64,000 nucleotides of DNA from NCBI GenBank assembly GCA_947650365.1, contig CANTAL010000020.1:682001-746000 (forward strand), in the 5' to 3' direction. Positions 46,542 to 55,975 of the stretch are shown here, in pieces. The translations under genes and the position numbers were made by a program. Under the pieces are notes generated by a model, which ran no database searches, was not told the DNA's origin, and worked only from the letters and a program-made list of their open reading frames with translations. Position 1 is the first letter of the stretch, and each line of letters begins with the position of its first letter. Origin of the DNA: Chamaelirium japonicum (lineage: Eukaryota > Streptophyta > Magnoliopsida > Liliales > Melanthiaceae).

Positions 46542-49500
46542 CTAATTCATTCATACGATCCATTCTAATTCATTCGCACGATCCATTCTAATTCATTCAT
46601 ACGATCCATTCTAATTCATTCGTACGATCTAATTCATTCGTACGATCCATTCTAATTCATTCGCATGATTGTATCCATTCTAATTCATTCGTACGATCTA
46701 TTCTAATTCATTCTTGCGATCCTTTCTAATTCATTCACATGAATGTATCCATTCTAATTCAATCGTACAATCCATTCTAATTCTTTCACACAATCCATTC
46801 TAATTCATTCGTACGATCCATTCCAATTCATTCATACGATCCATTCTAATTCATTCGCGTGAATGTATCCATTCTAATTCATTCGTACGATCCATTCTAA
46901 TTCATTCGTACAATCCATTCTATTCATTCGTATGATCCATTCTAATTCATTCGCAAGAATGTACCCATTCTAATTGATTCGTATGAACCATTCTAATTTA
47001 TTCGCACGATCCATTCTAATTCATTCGTACGATCCATTCTAATTTATTCTCACAAATGTATCCATTGTAATTCATTCGTACGATCCATTCTAATTTATTC
47101 GCAGGAATCATTTTAATTCATTCATACGATCCATTCAAATTCATTCGTGCGATCGATTCTAATTCACTTGAACGATCCATTATAATTCATTCGCAAGAAT
47201 GTATCCATTCTAAATCATTCGTACGATCCCTTCTAATTTATTCACACGATCCATTCAAATTCATTCATACGATCCATTCTAATACATTCGTGCGATCCAT
47301 TCTAATTCATTCATACGATCTATTATAATTTATTCACACGATCCATTCTAATTCATTCGCACGAATATATCCATTCTAATTCATTCCTACGATTCATTCT
47401 AACTCATTCGCACGATCAATTCTAATTCATTCGTACGATCCTTTCTAATTCATTCGTACGATCCATTCTAATTCATTTGCATGAATGTATCCATTCTAAT
47501 TCATTCGTACGATCCATTCTAATTTATTCGCACGATACATTCTAATCGTACGATCCACTTTAATTCATTCGTACGATCCATTCTAATTCCTTTGTACGAC
47601 CCATTCTAATTTATTAAAATGATCAATTCACATTCATTCGCAAGAATGTATCCATTCTAATTCATTCGTCCGATCCATACTAATTCATTCGTACGATCCA
47701 TTCTAATTCATTCGTACGATCCATTCTAATTCATTCGCACGAATGTATCCATTCTAATTCATTCTTACAATCCATTCTAATTTATTCGCACGATCCGTTC
47801 TAATTCATTCGTACGATCCATTCTAATTCATTCGTACGATCCATTCTAATTCATTCGCACGAATGTATCCATTCTAATTCATTCATACGAATGTATCCAT
47901 TCTAATTCATTCGTGCGAATGAATTAGAATGGATACATTCGTGCAAATGAATTAGAATGGATACATTCGTCCGAATGAATTAGAATGGAACATACGAACG
48001 AATTAGAATGGATCGTACGAATGAATTAGAATGGATACATTCGTGCGAATGAATTAGAATGGATCGAATGAATGAATTATAATGGAGTACGAATGTATCC
48101 ATTCTAATTCATTCGTACGATCTATTCTAATTCATTCGTACGATCCATTCTAATTCATTAATATGATCCATTCTAATTCATTCGCACGATCTATTCTAAT
48201 TCATTCGTATGATCCATTCTAATTCATTTGTACGAATAAATCTGAATGAATTCAAATGGATCGTACGAATGAATTAGAATGGATACATTCGTGCGAATGT
48301 ATTAGAATGGATCGTACGAATAAATTATAATGGATCGTATGAGTGAATTAGAATGGATACATTCGTACAAATGAATTAGAATGGATCGTACGAATGAATT
48401 AGAATGGATCGTACAAATTAATTAGAATGGATCATGCGAATGGATTAGACTAGATCATACGAATGGATTAGAATGGGTCGTACGAATGAATTAGAATGGA
48501 TCGTAAGAATGAATTAGAATGGATATATTCATGCGAATGAATTAGAATGGATCATACGAATAAATTAGAATGGATCGTATGAATGAATTAGAATGGATAC
48601 ATTCTGGCGAATGAATTAGAATGGATCGTACAAATGAATTAGAATGGATACATTCGTATGAATGAATTAGAATGAATCGTACGGCCCATTCTAATTCATT
48701 CATACAATCCATTCTAATTCATTCATACGATCCATTCTAATTCATTCGTAGATCATACGAATGAATTAGAATCGATCGTACAAATGAATTAGAATGGATC
48801 GTACGAATGAATTAGAATGGATACATTCATGCTAATCAATTAGAATAGATTGTATGAATGAATTAGAATAGATACATTCGTACGATCCATTCAAATTCAT
48901 TCATACGATCCATTCAAATTCATTCGCACGAATGTATCAATCCATTCTAATACATTCGTAAAAATGAATTATAATGGATCATACGAATGAATTAGAATGG
49001 ATTGTACGAATAAATTAGAATGGATCGTATAATAGAACGAATCGTACGAATGAATTAGAATGGATCATATGAATGAATTAGACTGGATCGTACGAATGAA
49101 TTAGAATGGATATATTCGTGCGAATGAATTAGAATGGATCGTACGAATGAATTAGAATGGACCGTCTGAATGAATTAGAATGGATACATTAGTGCAAATG
49201 AATTAGGGTGGATCGTAAGAATGAATTAGAATGGATACATTCGTGCGAATGAAATAGAATGGCTTAGTACGAATGAATTAGAAAGGACCGTTCGAATGAA
49301 TTAGAATGGATACATTCGTACGAATAAATTAGAATGGATATATTCGTATGATCCATTCTAATTCATTCGTACGATCCATTCAAATTCATTCGTACGAATG
49401 TAACGATCCATTCTAATACATTCGTACAAATGAATTATATTGGATCATACGAATGAATTAGAATGGATTGTACGAATAAATTAGAATGGATCGTATAATA

Positions 49501-52500
49501 GAATGGATCGTACGAATGAATTAGAATGGATACATTCGTGCGAATGAATTAGAATGGATCGTATGAATGAAATAGACTGGATCGTATAAATGAATTGGAA
49601 TGGATATATTCGTGCGAATGAATTAGAATGGATCGTATGAATGAATTAGAATGGATACATTCGTGCGAATGAATTAGAATGGATCATACAAATGAATTAG
49701 AATAGATACATTCGTGCGAATGAATTAGAATGGATCGTACGAATGACTTAGAATGGACCGTTCGAAAGAATTAGAATGGATACATTCATACGAATAAATT
49801 AGAATGGATACATTCGTATGATCCATTCTAATTTATTCGTACGATTCATTCTAATTCATTCGTACGATCCATTCTAATTCATTCGCACGAATGTATCCAT
49901 TCTAATTCATTAGTACGATCCGTTCTAATTCATTCGTATGATCCATTCTAATTCATTCGTACGATCTATTATAATTCATTCATACGATCCATTCTAATTC
50001 ATTCGTACGATCCATTCTAATTCATTCGTACGATCCATTCTAATACATTCGTATGATCCATTCTAATTCATTCGTACGATCCATTCTAATTCATTCGTAC
50101 GATCCGTGCGAATGAATTAGAATGGATCATACAAATTAATTAGAATGGACACATTCGTGCGAATGACTTAGAATGGATCGTATGAATGAATTAGAATGGA
50201 TCGTACGAATGAATTAGAATGGATACATTCGTGCGAATGAATTAGAATGGATCGTATGAATGAATTAGAATGGAGCGTACGAACGAATTAGAATGGATAC
50301 ATTCGTGCGAATGAATTTGAATGGATCGTACGAATGAACAAGAATGGATCGTACGAATGAATTAGAATGGATACAATCATGCGAATGAATTTGAATGGAT
50401 CGTACGAATGAATTAGAATGGATCGTATGAATGAATAAGAATGGATACATCTAATTCATTCGTACAATCTATTCAAATTCATTCGTATGATCCATTCTAA
50501 TTCATTCGTACGATCCATTCTAATTCATTCGCACGAATGTATCCATTCTAATTCATTCGTACGATCCATTCTAATTCATTCGTACGACCCATTCTAATTC
50601 ATTTGCATGAATGTATCTATTCTAATTCGTTCGTACGATGCATTCTAATTCATTAGTATGATCCATTATAATTCATTCGTACGATCCATTCTAATTCATT
50701 CGCACGAACGAATGTAGCCATTCTATTTCATTCGTAAGATCCATTCTAATTCATTCGTACGATCTATTCAAATTCATTCGTTTGATCCATTCTAATTCAT
50801 TCGCATGAATGTATCCATCCTAATTCATTCGTACAATCCATTCTAATTCATTCGTACGTTCCATTGTAATTCATTCGCACGATCCATTCTAATTCATTCG
50901 TACGATCTATTCTAATTCATTCGTACAATCCATTCTAATTCATTCACACGAATATATCCATTCTAATTCAGTCGTACGATCCATTCTAATACATTTGTAC
51001 GATCCATTTTAATTCATTCGTACGATCCACTCTAATTTATTCGCACGAATAGCATTATAATTCATTCGTACAATCCATTCTAATTAATTCTTACGATCCA
51101 TTCTAATTCATTCGTATGATCCATTCTAATTTATTCGCACGAATGTATCCATTCTAACACATTCGTACGATCCATTCTAATTCATTCGTACGATCCATTC
51201 TAATTCATTCGCACGAAAGTATCCATTCGTACGATCCATTCTAATTCATTTGCACAAATGTATACATTCTAATTCATTCGTACGATCCATTCTATTTAAT
51301 TCGCACAAATGTATCCATTCTTATTCATTCGTACGATCCATTCTAATTTATTCGTACAATCCATTCTAATTCATTCGCACGAAAGTATCCATTCTAATTA
51401 ATTCGTACCATCCATTCTAATTCATTCGTATGACCCATTCTAATTCATTCGTACGATCCATTCAAATTCATTCGCACGAATATATCCATTCTAATTCATT
51501 CGTACGATCCATTCTAATTCATTCATATGATCCATTCTAATTCATTCGCATGAATATATCCATTCTGATTCATTCGTACGATCCATGCTAATTCATTCAC
51601 ACGAATGTATCCATTCTAATTCATTCGTACGATCCATTCTAATTCATTCGTACGATCCATTCTAATTCATTCGCACGAATGTATCCATTCTAATTCATTC
51701 GTACGATCCATTCTAATTCATTCGCACGAATGTATCCATTCTAATTCATTCATACGAATGTATCTACTCTAATTCATTCGTACGATCCATTCTAGTTCAT
51801 TTGTATGATCCATTCTAATTCATTCACACGAATGTAGCCATTCTAATTCATTCGTACGATCCATTCTAATTCATTCGCACGAATGTATCCATTCTAATTA
51901 GAATGGATTCATTCTATAAGAATGGATCGTACAAATGAATTAGAATGGATCATACGAATGAATTAAAATGGATCGTACGAATGAATTAGAATGGATACAT
52001 TCGTGCGAATGAATTAGAATGGACCGTACAAATGAATTAGAATGGATCGTACGAATGAATTAGAATGGATACATTCGTGTGATGAATTTGAATGGATTGA
52101 ATGAATGAATTAGAATGGATCGTATGAATGAATTAGAATGGATACATTCGTGCGATAAATTTGAATGGATCGTACGAATGAATTAGAATGGATCGTACGA
52201 ATGAATTAGAATGGATCGTATGAATGAATTAGAATGGATCACACGAATGAATTAGAATGGATCATACGAATGAAGTAGAATGGATCGTACGAATGAATTA
52301 GAATGGATTGTACGAATGAAATAGAATGGATCTATTCTAATTTATTTGTACGATCCATTCTAATCTATTGGTACGATCCATTCTAATTCATTCGCATGAA
52401 TAAATCCATTCTAATTCATTCGCACGAATGTATCCATTCTAATTCATTCGTACGATCCATTCTAATTCATTCGTATGATCCATTCTAATTCATTCGCACG

Positions 52501-52536
52501 AATGTTGTGGGTGCAAATTTTGGCAAAAGATTACAG

Positions 52537-52708
52537 ACTACCGCGGGACCCACCGGCCCTGCCTGGTGGGCCCACGAGGACTACCGCGGGACCCACCGGC
52601 CCTGCCTGGTGGGCCCATGAGGACTACCGCAGGACCCATCGGCCCTGCCTGGTGGGCCCATAAGGATCACCGCGGGTCCCACCGGCCCTGCCTGGTGGGA
52701 CCAAGAGC
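52537..52708 (+). repeat. Four 43-bp GC-rich tandem repeats in the LTR
   Basis: Units start at 52537, 52580, 52623 and 52666. Each carries CCCACC (or CCCATC) and GGTGGG arms around a GGCCCTGCCT centre, so each can form a hairpin. The fourth unit is the most divergent. The block sits in the U3 region upstream of the TATA box, where LTR enhancers usually lie. An enhancer role is inference. Confidence 0.9.
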
Positions 52709-52807
52709 CTGTGGAATCCCCCAGAAGACGGTAGCAAGGCCCGCCAGCTTTATCTGGAGGATCCCCAGATGCTGCAGCAGAAACCACCTTTTACCACCAG
52801 AGAATTC

Positions 52808-52815
52808 TATAAATA
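52808..52815 (+). promoter_or_regulatory. TATA box of the 5' LTR promoter
   Basis: TATAAATA within a strong plant-type context, about 300 bp into the LTR and just after the GC-rich repeats. Transcription would be expected to start about 25-35 bases downstream, near 52840-52850, making U3 about 340 bp. The start site is inferred from spacing only. Confidence 0.7.
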
Positions 52816-53230
52816 GCAGAGCCTGCGAATGTAAGAGGATCGAAATCTAAGATCTGAAACTTCTGATTTCCACTCTGAGATCTGATTTTCAGAATCCAGA
52901 GCTCTGGAATTTCTATCTCCTCACCTCTTCTTGATCTTCTCTTTGTCTTTGAAGAGATCAAAGAGGCTTCAATAACACTCGGCCTGTCGAGGTTATTTCA
53001 AGAAAAGTGTTAGTGAATTCGGGTTGCTCCCTATAGCACGAAGACGTAGGCTTCGGCTGAACTCCGAGATCACTTCTCGTCTCAACACTCCCTCTGATTG
53101 CATCTCTCTGTTTACATATCAAAAGCTGCAACTCCAATCGATAGATCGAACAACGATCTCTTCGACTTCCACTTCAATTGACTGGTGTTGCGAAGTCTTC
53201 GGGTCGGCATGAAGATTTTCCCCCACAGTT

Positions 53231-53248
53231 TGGCGCCGTCTGTGGGAT
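53231..53248 (+). promoter_or_regulatory. Primer-binding site
   Basis: TGGCGCCGT begins three bases after the LTR end and is complementary to a tRNA 3' end (CCA tail plus acceptor stem); it fits tRNA-Asp over these nine bases. The following CTGTGGGATC matches that tRNA less well, so the tRNA identity is tentative. Confidence 0.75.
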
Positions 53249-53389
53249 CCGAGCAAAAAGTCCAGCTCTCCGCTACTACTTGATCGGTTGAGCATACAAC
53301 CAATCTTGATAGCCAAACTTCCTCGCCTCCTCGGTTGATCAAACAACTGATCGGACGTCGGCACTCTCGTTGCACCCTTCGCTCTCTGA
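53249..53389 (+). other. Untranslated leader with a stem-loop
   Basis: This non-coding stretch lies between the primer-binding site and the gag ATG. GATCGGTTG (53282-53290) and CAACCAATC (53297-53305) pair at 8 of 9 positions around a 6-base loop. Leaders at this place often carry dimerisation or packaging signals; that role here is inference. Confidence 0.5.
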
Positions 53390-54658
53390 ATGGCGAGGAT
53401 TAAACACCAGGGTCAACCAGAAGGAAGTAACACTCAACAACAAGCTCGTCCTGAGACTCGTTCAATGAGTCAAAGGCTTAACTTCGGACAGCCCCTTACT
53501 GTTCCTGAGATGGGGGTTCGCTCAGGGAGTGGGAGATCTGTCGATCGACCTATTGCCCATCCTGCACGACAATCGGTTGGGCAAACTGCCCCCACTCCTG
53601 CTGAAGACTCTCCATCGACCTATCAAATCTCTGCGGTCGACTTCCAGCTGCTCCAATTGGCGAAGCAAAACGCCACCCTCACCGCCGAGAGGGATGCTCT
53701 TAAGAAGGCAGCTTCTGAGGCTGGGATCGCTCTTCCTAACCCCTCTACAAGTGAGAGGGTCGATCTTCCTCGACATTCAATTCACTCCGAACGGATCCGA
53801 CGTGACCCAACTCCCTCTGCTGCCCCCTGGAAGCAGAGTGTGTGGGATCGCCTTGACGACGAGTCTTCCCAATCGTCTTCTGGCCGCAATTACGACAAGA
53901 GGGCACCTTCAAAGCTCAATATACCAAGGAAGCACCAAATGAAAGGCGCTCCTTCAAAGAGTAGAGTCTCCCCTTCCATTCCACTTCAACGTGGGCTTGG
54001 ATCGGACCTCCGACATAGACTTCAACCGGCAAATACTTCAATGCCTGAGCAAGACCTTGCGATCTTGCCTCTTGACCCATCTCTAGGTCGAGGACATGGT
54101 CGTAGGGATGGCTATTCCTCTGCCGGGCCTCTACATCGAAGCCTCTTCAAGTCAACATTTCCAAGGGGATGGAGAACTCCTATCCTCCCCAAATTCAACT
54201 GCATACGAGGAGACCCTACTCTCCACATCCTCGCATTTAAGCAAGCTCTAACGCCACACGAAGAAGAAAACAACGTGCTCTGCCGTACCTTTGCAGGAAG
54301 TCTCGATGAGCCGTCGCTCGACTGGTATCACAATCTCCGAGCTGGGTCCATCACCCAGTTCGATATTTTGGCTAAACTCTTCGTGCAGCATTATCAGCTC
54401 AATCTGAAGCCCGAGAAGAAGCTCAACTCTCTCTATCGACTAAGGATGGGTGCTGACGAGACTCTCCGAAGTTTCACTAGGAGGTTTCGCAACGAGCATG
54501 CTGCCCTCTCTGGAAGACATCTGGATGATGAAGCCATCATGTTGGCTTTCCAGAACGCTCTCCGCTTCGATCTACACATCTACAACGACTTCATCCGCAA
54601 TCCTCCTCCTTCTCTGGGAGCTATGTTCGATCGAATCCAGAGAGAGATCGAGGTTTAA
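53390..54658 (+). CDS. gag: Gag capsid protein (422 aa, ended early by a stop)
   Basis: Gag forms the virus-like particle that packages the element RNA. Residues 1-80 are polar and low in complexity. Residues 84-112 form a short coiled-coil-like stretch (FQLLQLAKQNATLTAERDAL). A basic, Ser/Pro-rich linker follows. Residues 275-420 fit the Retrotrans_gag family, with the diagnostic block FAGSLDEPSLDWYHNL at 301-316 and the F..F..RF segment near 362-368. The ATG at 53390 is the first in this frame after the leader. The frame stops with TAA at 54656 right after the capsid domain, but remains open downstream in the same frame apart from later stops, so the full Gag-Pol is interrupted rather than naturally separated. 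A deliberate gag stop read through by ribosomes is the alternative, but the five further stops argue for decay. Confidence 0.9.
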   Translation: MARIKHQGQPEGSNTQQQARPETRSMSQRLNFGQPLTVPEMGVRSGSGRSVDRPIAHPARQSVGQTAPTPAEDSPSTYQISAVDFQLLQLAKQNATLTAERDALKKAASEAGIALPNPSTSERVDLPRHSIHSERIRRDPTPSAAPWKQSVWDRLDDESSQSSSGRNYDKRAPSKLNIPRKHQMKGAPSKSRVSPSIPLQRGLGSDLRHRLQPANTSMPEQDLAILPLDPSLGRGHGRRDGYSSAGPLHRSLFKSTFPRGWRTPILPKFNCIRGDPTLHILAFKQALTPHEEENNVLCRTFAGSLDEPSLDWYHNLRAGSITQFDILAKLFVQHYQLNLKPEKKLNSLYRLRMGADETLRSFTRRFRNEHAALSGRHLDDEAIMLAFQNALRFDLHIYNDFIRNPPPSLGAMFDRIQREIEV

Positions 54659-54832
54659 GATGACCAAGTCACTCGAAAAGGGCGAGAGATGAAGCGAAGA
54701 CCGGCAGAAAGAGAAGCTCCAAAGTATGCTGCTAAGGCCCACAATGCTGAGGCGGTAGCCCCTCCAACCAGCAAACGATCAAAGAATGACGGGCGTCGAT
54801 CTCCAACGAAGACCACTTTCACCGAGTAGAAT
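54659..54832 (+). pseudogene. Gag C-terminal linker between two stops
   Basis: In the same frame as gag, 54659-54826 is open and encodes a Lys/Arg-rich, Ala/Pro-containing linker; it is closed by TAG at 54827-54829. It has no recognisable domain of its own. It belongs to the Gag C-terminal part that precedes the zinc-binding motif. Confidence 0.7.
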
Positions 54833-55822
54833 ATGCCGGTCGAACAGATACTCGACCGCATTCAACACGAGGAGTTCCTTCGAAGGCCCAATCCACTTCA
54901 GCCAAACACAAAGTTCACGGCTGATAAAACTGTTTATTACGATTTCCATCGGAGCCATGCCCATTCCACCGATCGGTGTTATCGGCTAAAGTTTCATCTC
55001 GAAGACTTGCTGAGAGAAGGCCATCTCTATGAATTCACCAGAGAAGGACAAGATCAACGTCGATCCTCTGCAAAGGGGAAAGAGGCTTGCTGGATTCATC
55101 AGATCTCTTCCAACCCATCACCTCTCACCGTGAATGCCAATATCTTTGGCATTCATGGATCATTGCACAACCAATCAGTGACCGGGAAGGAAGTCGATCG
55201 ACAGATTCGACGCATCTTCCATGTTCGATCTACCGTAAACAAAGGAGATACCTGGATCGAGAAACCCATCGAAGGTCTTGCTTGGCCGTCCATCGTCTTT
55301 AACGACACCGACCTTCAAGGAGTTCATACTCCACATCGAGACCCCCTGGTTTTGAAACTCATCATCGACGGAAGCACCGTCAATCGGATCCTCATCGACA
55401 CCGGGAGTTCCATCGACATTATGTTCTCAGACTGCTTCAAACGTCTGGGACATAAGTATCAAAGCCTCGACGTCGTCCCGACCGTGATCACTGGCTTCAA
55501 CGGCGAACAAAGCATCACGGTGGGTGAATCAAGATTCACTCTCGACCTCAGCCGAGAGACTCGAGTCTCGGTCAGGTTTGCAATTGTCGAAGGAGTATCC
55601 AGCTACAACGCCATCCTCGGGCGACCATTCCTTCACCAGATCAATGCCATCTCTTTTTCTTATCATCAACTACTCAAGTTTGCAACTGGAGAAGGCATCG
55701 TCTGCATTCGAGGTGATCAACAAACTGGAAGGTCTTGTGAGGCTGCTGCGGCTAAAACAGATCGAAAGATCAACATTGCTCCTCCAAAGCGGCCGCGAGA
55801 CGAAGCTGATCCTTCCAAATAG
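54833..55822 (+). CDS. Gag zinc-motif region and aspartic protease (329 aa segment)
   Basis: Residues 35-49 carry the Tat-type zinc-binding motif (F38, H39, H44, T46, C49), but the position usually held by the first Cys is Tyr36 and the usual Gly is Ala43. The protease follows: the catalytic DTGSS is at residues 189-193 (55397-55411), preceded by ILI, and the second hallmark AILGRP is about 80 residues later. Retropepsins of this family act as dimers to cut Gag-Pol. The segment is in the gag frame and ends at TAG 55820; a second TAG lies at 55865. The ATG at 54833 is unlikely to be a true start; it is simply the first Met after the previous stop. Confidence 0.88.
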   Translation: MPVEQILDRIQHEEFLRRPNPLQPNTKFTADKTVYYDFHRSHAHSTDRCYRLKFHLEDLLREGHLYEFTREGQDQRRSSAKGKEACWIHQISSNPSPLTVNANIFGIHGSLHNQSVTGKEVDRQIRRIFHVRSTVNKGDTWIEKPIEGLAWPSIVFNDTDLQGVHTPHRDPLVLKLIIDGSTVNRILIDTGSSIDIMFSDCFKRLGHKYQSLDVVPTVITGFNGEQSITVGESRFTLDLSRETRVSVRFAIVEGVSSYNAILGRPFLHQINAISFSYHQLLKFATGEGIVCIRGDQQTGRSCEAAAAKTDRKINIAPPKRPRDEADPSK

Positions 55823-55975
55823 CAATCAAAGGAGATTCCGGTGACCGAACCTCCACCAATCGAATAGGAAGCATCACCTTCAATTGAAGAAATCATCCCA
55901 ATCAACATCGGCAGCGGAGATCTCCCTCGACAAACTTTCATTGGTACCGGTCTTAGCAATGCAGAAGCGCAAGAC

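Larger units (their letters stand above)
1..52505. repeat. 23-bp satellite array with many strand switches
   Basis: The whole stretch is one tandem family. A clean monomer is at 149-171 (GATCCATTCTAA followed by TTCATTCGTAC, 23 bp). A 28-bp variant (971-998) starts GAATGTATCC instead of GATCC. Monomers run forward (F) or reverse (R). Approximate R blocks: 761-966, 4106-5018, 5034-5160, 7118-7319, 7491-8309, 9426-10168, 10666-10967, 13495-15826, 17154-20343, 20484-20817, 20968-20998, 22569-23454, 23757-27447, 27868-28674, 29573-29930, 30384-31637, 32465-32857, 33598-33925, 36943-37491, 38163-38716, 44356-44897, 45954-46540, 47912-48091, 48238-48684, 48751-48878, 48961-49345, 49431-49815, 50108-50448, 51904-52330; the remainder is F. 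There is no gene in this region. Short open frames rich in IHSNSFVRSIL are only translated repeat. I cannot say whether the array is centromeric, subtelomeric or interstitial. Confidence 0.97.
52506..53227 (+). repeat. 5' long terminal repeat (722 bp)
   Basis: The boundaries are set by the short terminal inverted repeat TGTGGG (52506-52511) and CCCACA (53222-53227), and by the primer-binding site starting three bases after the end. It contains a block of four 43-bp GC-rich repeats, a TATA box at 52808, and a downstream region that should be the transcribed R/U5 part. No second copy is visible by eye in the remaining 11 kb, so divergence between the LTRs, and hence insertion age, cannot be read. 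Confidence 0.85.

Noticed and set aside
18857-50450. Six short open frames in the satellite (18857, 30393, 35734, 41467, 43172, 50265) encoding IHSNSFVRSIL-like repeats
   Set aside because: They are translations of the 23-bp repeat (three monomers, 69 nt, give a 23-residue period). They occur on both strands, end by chance, and have no start context or domain.
1-52505. CRISPR-like array
   Set aside because: Repeats are contiguous 23/28-mers without unique spacers, with strand switches, in plant DNA and with no cas genes.
1-52505. Telomeric repeat or rDNA spacer
   Set aside because: There is no TTTAGGG-type unit and no rRNA sequence; the monomer does not resemble known plant telomere repeats.
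52475-52850. Open frames over the LTR repeats (52475-52663, 52566-52850, and 52581-52787 on the minus strand) rich in Gly/Pro
   Set aside because: They are by-products of the 43-bp GC-rich repeat; one begins in satellite. No domain and no conserved start.
53112-53375. Two overlapping minus-strand frames over the LTR end and leader
   Set aside because: They cover the LTR end, primer-binding site and leader. No domain; they overlap each other in different frames.
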